Positions 24,572 through 33,046 of a stretch of 64,000 nucleotides of DNA are shown here, piece by piece. Under the pieces are notes generated by a model. The model was not told where the DNA came from and ran no database searches. It saw only the letters and a program-made list of their open reading frames with translations. The stretch's first letter is position 1. Each line of letters begins with the position of its first letter. The position numbers and the translations under genes are program-made. Source of the stretch: an uncultured Tenacibaculum sp. (lineage in GTDB: Bacteria; Bacteroidota; Bacteroidia; Flavobacteriales; Flavobacteriaceae); contig NZ_CANMAX010000009.1 in NCBI RefSeq assembly GCF_947495995.1, forward strand, positions 1 through 64,000. The letters are read 5' to 3'.

Positions 24572-26182
24572 ATGTCGTTATCCGAGAGTGATTGTAGCAC
24601 TTATATTCCATTTCAAGAAACAGGTTTTTTTTCTAAGATGATGTGTGATTATCTTGAAAAATCTGAAAAAATCACAAGTTTTTATCATAATTTTCCAGAT
24701 CATAAAGGTTTTGAAAACCAGATTGATGAGAAGAAAAAAGCATTTTCAAAAGAACATAGGAATGTTTTAGTAGAAGTGTTGAAAAATCAATATTCAAATG
24801 TTTATGTTTCAGAGAAAACATTGGAAAATATAAACTTGTTAAATGATGAGAATACGTTTACAATTACTACTGGACATCAGTTAAATTTGTTTACCGGACC
24901 GTTATATTTCTTATATAAAATTATCTCTGCAATAAATTTAGCTGAAGAATTAGGAGAAAAGTTTCCTGAACAAAATTTTGTTCCTGTGTATTGGATGGCA
25001 ACTGAAGATCATGATTTTGATGAAATTAATTACTTCAATTTTAGAGGAAAGAAAATACAATGGAATTCTGATCAAACTGGTGGTGTAGGAAGATTTAGTA
25101 CTGAAGGATTAGCAGAAGTTTTACAAGTTTTTACTCAAGAAATTGGAAGTTCTAGAAATGCTAAATATTTAGAAGAACTGTTTTCTAAAGCTTATGTAAA
25201 TCATGAAAAATTAGCCGATGCAACAAGATATATTGCCAATGAATTATTCAAAGATTTTGGATTAATTATTATTGATGCAGACGACGCAAAACTTAAAAAT
25301 TTGTTTAGTCCGTATGTCGTAAAGGATTTAACAGATTCAGTTTCATTTAAAGAAGTTTCAACAACTAATTCAATATTAGAAGAGAACTATAAAATTCAGG
25401 TAAATCCGAGAGAAATTAATCTATTTTATCTTACCGATACTATTAGAGAACGAATTATTCTCGAGGAAGGAGTTTACAAAGTAAATAATACACCGTTAAG
25501 TTTTTCAAAGGAAGAAATCTTAGAAGAAGTAAAAAATCATCCAGAACGTTTTTCGCCTAATGTAATTATGCGACCTTTATATCAAGAAGTAATTTTACCG
25601 AATCTTTGTTATATCGGTGGAGGAGGAGAACTAGCTTATTGGATGCAGTTAAAAGCATATTTTGAAAAGGTTTCTGTACCATTTCCTATTCTTTTACTTC
25701 GTAATTCTGTACAAGTAATCAGTGAAAAACAATTTGGTAAGTTAGAACGATTATCAATTTCTTTACAAGAATTGTTTTTAAAACAACAAGATCTTGTGGC
25801 TAAAAAAGTAAATGAAAATGCTGAAGTTAGTTTTGATTTTGCAAGTCAGAAACAAACATTAAAACAACAATTTTCGTCACTAAGAAATATCGCAGCTCAA
25901 ACTGATGCTTCTTTTGTTGGAGCAGTAAATGCTCAAGAGAAAAAACAAATGAAAGGTTTGTTAAACTTAGAGAAACGATTGTTGCGTGCTGAAAAAAGAA
26001 AGCAATCGGATAGTGTAAAAAGAATTACAGATTTGCAGAATAGTATTTTACCAAATCAAAGTTTAGAGGAGCGTCAACGAAACTTTTCTGAGTATTATTT
26101 AGAATATGGCAACGATTTTATTCAAACGTTAAAGCATGAATTAAAACCGTTGCAATTAGAGTTTTTTGTATTGGTAAAATAA
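24572..26182 (+). CDS. bshC: Bacillithiol biosynthesis cysteine-adding enzyme BshC
   Basis: 536 residues, full length. Marker motifs are TITTGHQLNLFTGPLYFLYK, FVPVYWMATEDHDFDEI, and RPLYQEVILPNLCYIGGGGE in the Rossmann-like core, with a coiled-coil at about 380-500 that dimerises it. It adds Cys to GlcN-malate in the last step of bacillithiol synthesis. bshA and bshB are not next to it here. Divergent from the BatA-domain gene and tail-to-tail with the M23 peptidase, 1 base apart. Confidence 0.95.
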   Translation: MSLSESDCSTYIPFQETGFFSKMMCDYLEKSEKITSFYHNFPDHKGFENQIDEKKKAFSKEHRNVLVEVLKNQYSNVYVSEKTLENINLLNDENTFTITTGHQLNLFTGPLYFLYKIISAINLAEELGEKFPEQNFVPVYWMATEDHDFDEINYFNFRGKKIQWNSDQTGGVGRFSTEGLAEVLQVFTQEIGSSRNAKYLEELFSKAYVNHEKLADATRYIANELFKDFGLIIIDADDAKLKNLFSPYVVKDLTDSVSFKEVSTTNSILEENYKIQVNPREINLFYLTDTIRERIILEEGVYKVNNTPLSFSKEEILEEVKNHPERFSPNVIMRPLYQEVILPNLCYIGGGGELAYWMQLKAYFEKVSVPFPILLLRNSVQVISEKQFGKLERLSISLQELFLKQQDLVAKKVNENAEVSFDFASQKQTLKQQFSSLRNIAAQTDASFVGAVNAQEKKQMKGLLNLEKRLLRAEKRKQSDSVKRITDLQNSILPNQSLEERQRNFSEYYLEYGNDFIQTLKHELKPLQLEFFVLVK

Positions 26183-26183
26183 A

Positions 26184-27107
26184 CTAGAGAATTAATCTTT
26201 GACCAATTTTTAAAGTGGTTGTTTTTCTAATTTTATTTGTTTTACATATCCTACTTATCGATGTACGATTTTTGTAAGCAATTCCAGAAAGTGTATCTCC
26301 GCTTTTAACGATATATACTTTACGCTTACGTTTTTTATATGCTATAGCTTTATCATATGTATCTAAAGTAACAAGTTTACTTTGTCTTCTAGAACTATGG
26401 TAATATGCTCTAGCCCAATCTCTGGTAACCCACAAATTTTTACCTCTTATTGTTAAATCGTTTCTAAAATTGAGTAGATATTCCGGGTTAATTGCTGTTC
26501 CCTTGTAACGAGTTTCTAAGTGTAAATGACTACCTCTAGAACGACCAGAGTTTCCGCCTAAAGCAATGACTTGACCTTTTTTAACAATATCGTTTTTCTT
26601 TACTTTATAACCAGATAAGTGTGCATATAAAGTTTCTAATCCATTATCGTGTCTTACCACAACAGTTCTTCCATATCCTGAGCTATAACCTACAAAACGA
26701 ACTTTACCACTTAAAATGCTAAAAACACTATCACCAGTTACAAGATCAATATCAATTCCTCTGTGTGGTCTTCCTCTTCGCCATCCGTATCTTGAAGTTA
26801 CCACATGTTTTTTAGAAATAGGAGAAGCATAAACACTATCTGTAAAACTTACCTCAAAAGGAAAGCTATTATGTACATCTCTATAAGCATTAACAGTTGT
26901 TGTATCCCAATTCTGACTATAAATTAAATGATTTAAACTATCATTTTTTTGTGCAATCTTTAATGAATCTTTCTTGTATGCTTGAAGTATAGAATCTAGT
27001 TTTAAAAAACTGTCATTAATATTTTGACTGTACATATTTATTGATAAAAGAGCTACAGTAACAAATAGTAATACACGTTTAATAGTATGTTTCATGTTTA
27101 AGTACAT
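26184..27107 (-). CDS. M23 peptidoglycan endopeptidase with C-terminal LysM
   Basis: 307 residues; a second ATG at 27095 gives a neater signal peptide (KHTIKRVLLFVTVALLS). Residues 30-60 may form a coiled coil. The M23 domain is at about 95-210 with the zinc ligands H115 and D119 (HRGIDID), and HLHLE; YAHL supplies the catalytic His. A LysM module at 263-306 (YIVKSGDTLSGIA) targets peptidoglycan. It should cut peptide cross-links in the periplasm. The neighbouring gene has a second M23 domain, so the pair may act on the same substrate. Confidence 0.92.
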   Translation of the reverse strand: MYLNMKHTIKRVLLFVTVALLSINMYSQNINDSFLKLDSILQAYKKDSLKIAQKNDSLNHLIYSQNWDTTTVNAYRDVHNSFPFEVSFTDSVYASPISKKHVVTSRYGWRRGRPHRGIDIDLVTGDSVFSILSGKVRFVGYSSGYGRTVVVRHDNGLETLYAHLSGYKVKKNDIVKKGQVIALGGNSGRSRGSHLHLETRYKGTAINPEYLLNFRNDLTIRGKNLWVTRDWARAYYHSSRRQSKLVTLDTYDKAIAYKKRKRKVYIVKSGDTLSGIAYKNRTSISRICKTNKIRKTTTLKIGQRLIL

Positions 27108-27181
27108 AGTTTTTCTGCTCTAGCTAACAGCTAAAGATTTGTTTTTTATTTAAAAATTAAATTTGATTAGTTGATGATTGA

Positions 27182-28495
27182 TTATTTGAGATAATTCATT
27201 GGATTTACATATTCACCATTTTGTTTAATTGCATAATGTAAATGCGGACCTTTAATGCGTCCTGTTGCCCCAGTGTATCCAATGATTTCTCCTTTTTTTA
27301 CAATTTGATTTTTCTTACAATTGAATTTATTAAGATGTGCATATAAAGTTTCATATCCATCAGCATGTTTTATAATGATTAAATTTCCCCAATTTCCTTC
27401 AAAAGAAGCAGTAGTTACAATACCATCTGAAGAAGCAACTATTGGAGTATTTACTTTTGCTCTAAAATCCACTCCATTATGAATTTTAGCTTTTAAGTTT
27501 TTAAAAACTTTTCTGTTTACACCAAAGTAAGAAGTTATATATGGTTTCGTACTTCCTTGTATAGGATAAGTAAATGTTGTTGTTTTTTTTGCTTCACTAG
27601 TAGTAATTTCTGGAGTAATAATCGAATATTCTTTTTGAGTAAATGAAAGAAGACACAACAAACAAACAGGAACTAATACTAAATATTTTAGTTGATGAAG
27701 TTTATTCGTTTTTGTTTTACAGATCATTTCAACACGATTTTTAATCATAGATTGATTAAAATAACTGTATAAATTCTTGTTATGATTACTGTTTATAGTA
27801 TCTAAAAGTAATTGTAAATACTCAGAAATATTAATGTTTTTATCTTTTAAAACTTTAGAATCTACTTGGAATTCATGTACAGATGTTAAAGATTTTCTGA
27901 ATAAGTAAACAATAGGATTAAACCAGAAAAAAGCGATGAATATTTCAGTTAATAAACGATCTAAAGTATGATAGAAATCAGCATGTTTTTTTTCGTGATC
28001 GATTATGATTTTATCAGCTTTATCTGTTGATTCCAAAGGAATAAATATCCAATTGAAATAAGAAAACGTTTCTAAGGTTTTACAAAATACTAATTGATAT
28101 TTCCCAGAATGTGTTATAATTGCGTCTCTTCTTAATTTATACAAATGAACAATTGCTTTTCCAATTTTAAAAAAGGAAAGAAGAATACCAATTCCGTATA
28201 AAAAATATAGTATTTGAATGTAATTGATTTGAAAAAAATCTATTGTAGTGTTAGTCTGTAATGCATTTAAATTCTCGGAATGCATTTCATTAAAAACAGG
28301 AATATTCGTTGGAATAACTTGAAAAGAGTATTTACTCTTTACAAAAGGAATAATGATAGAAATAGGTATAATCATTATTAAAACAATCCTGTTTAAATTA
28401 TGAAAAGTATGCTTACTTAACATCAATCGATAAATAGAAAAAAGAAAAGTAAAAACTAAGCTTGTTTCTAATAAGTATATGAAATTACTATACAT
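27182..28495 (-). CDS. BlaR1-type M56 membrane peptidase fused to an M23 endopeptidase domain
   Basis: 437 residues. Residues 1-290 are a BlaR1/MecR1-type M56 metallopeptidase with membrane helices at about 5-25, 33-53, 92-112, 180-200 and 270-285, and the zinc motif HEKKH at 167-171. Instead of a penicillin-binding sensor, the extracytoplasmic C-terminus is an M23 domain (310-437) with its ligands H339, D343, H418 and H420. It overlaps the blaI-type repressor gene by 8 bases. By analogy it would sense a cell-wall state and cleave the repressor; whether the M23 part is a sensor, an enzyme or both is not known. Confidence 0.9.
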   Translation of the reverse strand: MYSNFIYLLETSLVFTFLFSIYRLMLSKHTFHNLNRIVLIMIIPISIIIPFVKSKYSFQVIPTNIPVFNEMHSENLNALQTNTTIDFFQINYIQILYFLYGIGILLSFFKIGKAIVHLYKLRRDAIITHSGKYQLVFCKTLETFSYFNWIFIPLESTDKADKIIIDHEKKHADFYHTLDRLLTEIFIAFFWFNPIVYLFRKSLTSVHEFQVDSKVLKDKNINISEYLQLLLDTINSNHNKNLYSYFNQSMIKNRVEMICKTKTNKLHQLKYLVLVPVCLLCLLSFTQKEYSIITPEITTSEAKKTTTFTYPIQGSTKPYITSYFGVNRKVFKNLKAKIHNGVDFRAKVNTPIVASSDGIVTTASFEGNWGNLIIIKHADGYETLYAHLNKFNCKKNQIVKKGEIIGYTGATGRIKGPHLHYAIKQNGEYVNPMNYLK

Positions 28496-28871
28496 CTTGA
28501 TCTTTCAGTTTTTTTATTTTTTCTTCAATTAATAATTTGATTTCTTCTAATTCAGAAAGATTTAAATTTTCATTTTGAGTGAAATAGGAAGCAAATTGAC
28601 CAGATGAACCATTAAAGAAACTATAAATAACATCTTGCATGTATTCATTAAAATACTTTTTCTTAGTAATAAGAGGATAATATTCTCTTGTTTTACCATA
28701 TGTATTATAGTCTATAAACTTCTTTTTAACAAGTACACGAACCACTGTTGAAATAGTCGTATAAGCAGGTTTAGGCTCAGGAAAAGCATCTACAATGTCT
28801 TTTAAGAAGGCTTTTTTTAGCTTCCACAAATAATGCATTATTTGCTCCTCTGGTTTGGTTAATTTATTCAT
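28488..28871 (-). CDS. BlaI/MecI/CopY-family transcriptional repressor
   Basis: 127 residues. A winged helix at 1-75 (KLTKPEEQIMHYLWKLKKAF, then PKPAYTTISTVVRVLVKKKF) and a C-terminal dimerisation helix (88-127). First gene of the two-gene unit with the M56-M23 sensor, overlapping by 8 bases. A perfect 26-bp palindrome lies 21 bases upstream of its ATG and is the expected autoregulatory operator. Family members dissociate when cleaved by their M56 partner. Confidence 0.93.
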   Translation of the reverse strand: MNKLTKPEEQIMHYLWKLKKAFLKDIVDAFPEPKPAYTTISTVVRVLVKKKFIDYNTYGKTREYYPLITKKKYFNEYMQDVIYSFFNGSSGQFASYFTQNENLNLSELEEIKLLIEEKIKKLKDQDV

Positions 28872-28892
28872 GTGGCTAATATATAAAAACGA

Positions 28893-28918
28893 ATTACTAT
28901 AACTATAGTTATAGTAAT
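28893..28918. promoter_or_regulatory. 26-bp perfect palindrome, probable BlaI operator
   Basis: Left arm ATTACTATAACTA, right arm its exact complement. It sits in the gap upstream of the blaI-type gene and overlaps where its promoter should be. Each half contains ACTATA, in keeping with BlaI-type operators of dyad ACTATA/TATAGT form. Operator function inferred from position and symmetry. Confidence 0.75.
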
Positions 28919-28974
28919 AAAAAATATGTTAAAATAGATTTTTTAACATTTAAGCGAAATAAATTGGGAGTAGA

Positions 28975-29256
28975 TTAGTGAATTTGCCATAAAATTCCCA
29001 ACATTAATAAAAAAGGTAACAGTAATGAAATAACTATACCTAATGAATTTAAAATTATGTCTGAAGTGAATTTTATTTTATAAGAACTAATCGTATTGAC
29101 TATTGAGATTATAAATAAACTAATACATACGATAAGTATCCATAACTTATAATAAAAGATGAAAAGATTGGACTTTGGTATGTGTAAAGAGCTTACAATA
29201 AGGCTACCTAAACAAATCAAGAAAATAGGGAAAAAGGTTAGGTAGATCTTTTTCAT
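28975..29256 (-). CDS. Small membrane protein, 93 aa
   Basis: Three predicted hydrophobic helices (about 4-24, 32-54, 68-91) with little soluble sequence (SSLHIPKSNLF). No family recognised. It starts 17 bases after rsmD, so it is likely the tail of the rsmD operon. The opposite-strand blaI promoter region lies beyond its end. Function unknown. Confidence 0.6.
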   Translation of the reverse strand: MKKIYLTFFPIFLICLGSLIVSSLHIPKSNLFIFYYKLWILIVCISLFIISIVNTISSYKIKFTSDIILNSLGIVISLLLPFLLMLGILWQIH

Positions 29257-29273
29257 AATTCTCGTTTCTGTAA

Positions 29274-29810
29274 TTAATTTTCAAAGAAGCTAAAAACATT
29301 ACCTCCATAACGTTTATCGTAACTATGTTTGGGATGTTTAGATAAATCTGTATGTTTAGAATGTTCAATTATTAGTACTCCTTCTTCATTTAAAAGTTCT
29401 TTTTCGAATACTAAATCTGCCACTTTTAGGAATTCTTCTTCAGAAAAATCATACGGTGGATCTGCAAAAATAACATCAGTTTTAAGTGCAGTTTTTTCAA
29501 GGAATTTATAGACATCACTTTTAAAAGTAGTAATGTCAACTTCTAATTCTTTAGCGATTTTATTAATAAACTTTATGCAAGCAAAGTGAGCATCTACAGC
29601 ATAAATTGTTTCAGTTCCTCTAGAGGCAAATTCATAGCTGATATTTCCAGTACCAGCAAATAAATCTAGTACACTAATAGAATCGAAATAATATAAATTA
29701 TTAAGAATATTAAATAAAGATTCTTTTGCCATATCTGTAGTTGGTCGTACAGGTAAGTTCTTTGGCGCTGAAATTCGTTTGCTTTTATATTTTCCTGAAA
29801 TAATACGCAT
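29274..29810 (-). CDS. rsmD: 16S rRNA (guanine-N2-966)-methyltransferase RsmD
   Basis: 178 residues. It starts MRIISGKYKSKRISAP, then RPTTDMAKESLFNIL, the SAM-binding VLDLFAGTGNISYEFASRG, and the N-methyltransferase motif DPPYDF. All are diagnostic of RsmD. It methylates G966 of 16S rRNA during 30S assembly. The start lies directly against the DUF3822 stop (29811). In Bacteroidota rsmD is typically paired with DUF3822, as here. Confidence 0.96.
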   Translation of the reverse strand: MRIISGKYKSKRISAPKNLPVRPTTDMAKESLFNILNNLYYFDSISVLDLFAGTGNISYEFASRGTETIYAVDAHFACIKFINKIAKELEVDITTFKSDVYKFLEKTALKTDVIFADPPYDFSEEEFLKVADLVFEKELLNEEGVLIIEHSKHTDLSKHPKHSYDKRYGGNVFSFFEN

Positions 29811-30635
29811 TTATGATACTAGGGTATAAAGTGAGTGATCAAAGAAAAATTCCGACTTTTTAAAAAAGTCATGATTCGGTGTTAAAAATTCTATGTTCTT
29901 TATGTAATCGTAAGCTATTTTATAAATATCGAATTCATGTATAATATTTCCAGAGAAATATAAGGTAAATTCATTGATGTCCATTTCTAATTGCTCAACA
30001 CAAAATAAGATATAATAAATAAAATCTTCTTTAGTATTGTAAGAAAATGAATTGTATAAAGAGAATTCGCTGTCCTTTATAATAATAACATCTACATTAG
30101 AATACGATACATTTACAAAAAGGCTGTTGGTATTAAACTCTTCTTTTCGATCTAAAATCTCTTCAATAAATAATGTTGAATGATGTTTATATTCAAATTC
30201 ACCAAAATTTTGAAACAGATAATTATTGATATTTACATAAGGAATGTAAACATTTTTAGCTTCAATTTTTAAATCATCAAAAACAACTAAATCAGAAGAA
30301 AGAGTTTGAATAGTATAGTTCAAATAAGATTTAATATGCTGTTCATCAAATAAAGCATTAGGAACTATTGTAGAAAGTTTATTTCTATGAATAGCCGTTA
30401 CTTTTTCGAAGTCAGCTTGTAAATCTTTATCTGTTTCAAAAGCTTCTACTATTTTATCTAATAGAAGGTTAGGAGTGTTTAAACGTTCTTTAAACACATA
30501 TTCTGTAACTACTAAAATCTCATTAGTAGGAATATCTTTTACACAAAAAGAAAATCCATCCAAACTAAATTGGATGGACAACTTTTTATGTTGAGATATG
30601 ATTTCTTTATTATTCTTCTTTCTCAGCTTTTGCAT
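29811..30635 (-). CDS. DUF3822 family protein
   Basis: I start at ATG 30635 (MQKLRKKNNKEI), which overlaps the previous gene by 26 bases; earlier ATGs exist at 30647 and 30683. 274 residues. The start LSIQFSLDGFSFCV and the actin-like/ribonuclease-H-like pattern (LVVFDDLKIEA, then a mid IIIKDSEFSLYNSF strand pair) fit the DUF3822 family, a Bacteroidota-restricted family with an acetate-kinase-like fold by prediction. It precedes rsmD directly. Function unknown; linkage suggests ribosome or cell-growth processes. Confidence 0.85.
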   Translation of the reverse strand: MQKLRKKNNKEIISQHKKLSIQFSLDGFSFCVKDIPTNEILVVTEYVFKERLNTPNLLLDKIVEAFETDKDLQADFEKVTAIHRNKLSTIVPNALFDEQHIKSYLNYTIQTLSSDLVVFDDLKIEAKNVYIPYVNINNYLFQNFGEFEYKHHSTLFIEEILDRKEEFNTNSLFVNVSYSNVDVIIIKDSEFSLYNSFSYNTKEDFIYYILFCVEQLEMDINEFTLYFSGNIIHEFDIYKIAYDYIKNIEFLTPNHDFFKKSEFFFDHSLYTLVS

Positions 30636-31344
30636 CTCCGGTATCATAATATGGAGGCCAGTTACCACCAGTAGAAACTTCATTTAAAGAACCAACAGAT
30701 ACTTTACTACCTTTAATTTGATCTGCTTCAATTACTTCTAATTCTTGCTTTACAAGGTGTCTTGCTAATCCTTTTAAGATTGATTCCTTATCGATACTAG
30801 CTTCAAATACTGGTACAAATAAACCTGTTACTTTTTCGATACTACTAGTTTCTAACTTAAACTCTTTATCAGTATCAGGAACTTTGAACATGTTAGTAAA
30901 GTCTTTACCTTCAAAATAATCGATAATTGGCTCGTATTTAGAAATACGCTCTTTACGAATAGATTTCTTTTCAGTAATTCCACCACCAACATCAACGATT
31001 GTATCTTGGTTATATACTTCAATAATAGCTAAAGAATCTTTTTCTATAAAATAGATTAAAGAGTCTTTATTACTAGCGTAAGTATTTTTTACATCTTTAT
31101 ATTTGATTTGTGCCTCTCTAATTAACTTTAATTTATCAATCACTTTAGCATAACGTTTCTTTTTCTCGATATCGAACTTGATAGGCTCCATTACACCGCT
31201 ATAAATCAAAAACGTTAAATACCCAGCTAAAGCCAATAATAATATTGAAACTAAACCTCTAAGTTTTAATGGAACGAATTTGACTATGATAAAAGCTAAT
31301 AAGAATGTACCTATTAAAGATCCTATAATTAGTAATGCTAACAT
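30610..31344 (-). CDS. Unknown protein with two N-terminal membrane helices, 244 aa
   Basis: I start at ATG 31344 (MLALLIIGSLIG); an ATG at 31377 would add 11 basic residues inside the divergent promoter region. Two helices (about 2-24 and 30-50) anchor a mostly extracytoplasmic domain (KKKRYAKVIDKLKLIREAQI, then charged beta sequence to the end, SVGSLNEVSTGGNWPPYY). It is widely conserved in Flavobacteriia before DUF3822 as far as I recall. Function unknown. It heads the four-gene rsmD operon. Confidence 0.75.
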   Translation of the reverse strand: MLALLIIGSLIGTFLLAFIIVKFVPLKLRGLVSILLLALAGYLTFLIYSGVMEPIKFDIEKKKRYAKVIDKLKLIREAQIKYKDVKNTYASNKDSLIYFIEKDSLAIIEVYNQDTIVDVGGGITEKKSIRKERISKYEPIIDYFEGKDFTNMFKVPDTDKEFKLETSSIEKVTGLFVPVFEASIDKESILKGLARHLVKQELEVIEADQIKGSKVSVGSLNEVSTGGNWPPYYDTGDAKAEKEE

Positions 31345-31425
31345 TGTTTTTAGATTTTTTAAGTATGATAATCGCAAATCTACAATTTTTTTTCAATCAT
31401 GAAAACAAATATTTAATAATACATT

Positions 31426-31433
31426 TACCTTTG
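31426..31433 (+). promoter_or_regulatory. Candidate -7 element of the helicase gene
   Basis: TACCTTTG matches the Bacteroidota -7 consensus TAnnTTTG, 16 bases before the helicase ATG. No clear TTG -33 element is in place, so it is tentative. Confidence 0.4.
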
Positions 31434-31449
31434 TCGTTTTATTTTAAAT

Positions 31450-32874
31450 ATGATTAAATCTGCTAACGATTTCCATAAAGAGATAATTCAGAAATTTTCT
31501 TACGATCCAACACAAAAACAGTTAGAGCTAATAGATCAATTAGCTGAGTATATTTTTAACACAGATACGAATAAATTGTTTTTGTTAAAAGGATATGCTG
31601 GAACAGGAAAAACTACAGTAATTAGTACTGTGGTACATAGTTTATGGAAAGCCGGAAAAAAAGCAGTTTTATTAGCGCCAACTGGTCGAGCTGCAAAAGT
31701 TATTTCTGGATACTCTAAAAGACAGGCATTTACGATACATAAAAAGATTTACTTTCCTAAGAAACAAACTAATGGAGGTGTAAGTTTTGTGATGCAACCT
31801 AACAAGCATACCAATACTATATTTATTGTAGATGAAGCTTCAATGATTTCTGATCAGGTACAAAATGCGAAGCTATTTGAAAACGGATCTTTATTAGACG
31901 ATTTAATTTCATATGTATATTCAGGTAAGAATTGTAAATTGATTTTTATTGGAGATACCGCACAGTTACCTCCTGTAAAATTAGATGTGAGTCCAGCTTT
32001 AGATGCAGATAAATTATCACTTCATTTTAACAAAAATGTAAACGAAATAGAGTTAGATGAGGTTGTTCGTCAGCAACAAGACTCCGGAATTTTGGCAAAT
32101 GCGACAGATTTAAGACTGTTAATTCAGAACGAAGGAATAGATTTTCAGTTCGATGTAAATTTCCCAGATATTGTTCGTTTACAAGATGGATATGAAATTC
32201 AAGATGCTATTACAGACGCATACGATGGTGATATTGGAGTAGAAGATACAGCAATAATTGTACGTTCTAATAAAAGAGCAAATCAATATAATTCACAAAT
32301 TCGTACAAAAATACGTGGGCAAGAAAATGAAATTTCAGTTGGAGATTATGTAATGGTTGTTAAAAATAATTATTTCTGGTTGAAAGATTCTTCTTCAGCA
32401 GGCTTTATTGCGAATGGAGATATTTGCGAAGTCATGCGAATTAATGATATTAAAGAGTTATACGGATTCAAATTTGCTGAAGTAACTATCAGAATGATTG
32501 ATTATCCTGATATGAAACCCTTTGAAACTGTATTACTTCTTGATACTTTAACTAGTGAAAGCCCTTCATTAAGTTATGAAGAGTCAAATCGTTTGTATGA
32601 AGCAGTGAAAGAAGATTTCGCACACGAAAAATCGAAGTACAAACAATTTATGGGCGTTAAAAAGAATAAATATTTTAACGCACTTCAAGTAAAGTTTTCT
32701 TACGCTATGACTTGTCATAAATCTCAAGGAGGTCAATGGAAAACAATATTTATTGAACAACCATATTTGCCAGACGGTAGTAGTGTAGAATATTTACGTT
32801 GGTTATATACTGCCATAACAAGAGCCCAAGATAAATTGTATTTAATCGGTTTTAAAGACGAATGGTTTATTTAA
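31450..32874 (+). CDS. RecD-like ATP-dependent DNA helicase (AAA, UvrD C-terminal type)
   Basis: 474 residues. Superfamily 1 motifs in order: GYAGTGKTT (Walker A), LLAPTGRAAK (motif Ia), IIFIVDEASM-like VDEASM (Walker B), FIGDTAQLPPV (III), and the C-terminal SYAMTCHKSQGGQWK and LYTAITRAQDKLYLIG (V, VI). The compact layout suits the RecD2/Dda-like helicases that flavobacteria carry in addition to RecBCD/AddAB. Role in repair or replication is inferred. Monocistronic. Confidence 0.92.
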   Translation: MIKSANDFHKEIIQKFSYDPTQKQLELIDQLAEYIFNTDTNKLFLLKGYAGTGKTTVISTVVHSLWKAGKKAVLLAPTGRAAKVISGYSKRQAFTIHKKIYFPKKQTNGGVSFVMQPNKHTNTIFIVDEASMISDQVQNAKLFENGSLLDDLISYVYSGKNCKLIFIGDTAQLPPVKLDVSPALDADKLSLHFNKNVNEIELDEVVRQQQDSGILANATDLRLLIQNEGIDFQFDVNFPDIVRLQDGYEIQDAITDAYDGDIGVEDTAIIVRSNKRANQYNSQIRTKIRGQENEISVGDYVMVVKNNYFWLKDSSSAGFIANGDICEVMRINDIKELYGFKFAEVTIRMIDYPDMKPFETVLLLDTLTSESPSLSYEESNRLYEAVKEDFAHEKSKYKQFMGVKKNKYFNALQVKFSYAMTCHKSQGGQWKTIFIEQPYLPDGSSVEYLRWLYTAITRAQDKLYLIGFKDEWFI

Positions 32875-33015
32875 TTTGTTGATTTGAATAGAGTTTTCAA
32901 TTCATTTAAATAAGAAGTTAGTCGTGTTATCGTATTTTTACTTTATACGTACACATTATCAACTTATAAATGTTAGTGTTTTGTTAAACTCAACTGCATA
33001 GAATAGTAAAAAGAC

Positions 33016-33023
33016 TACATTTG
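33016..33023 (+). promoter_or_regulatory. Candidate -7 element of the LmbE-type gene
   Basis: TACATTTG matches TAnnTTTG, 23 bases before the ATG at 33047. A TTG lies too far upstream (32 bases) to be the -33 partner, so only the -7 part is supported. Confidence 0.4.
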
Positions 33024-33046
33024 TTTGTAAATCTTAACTATTAAAA

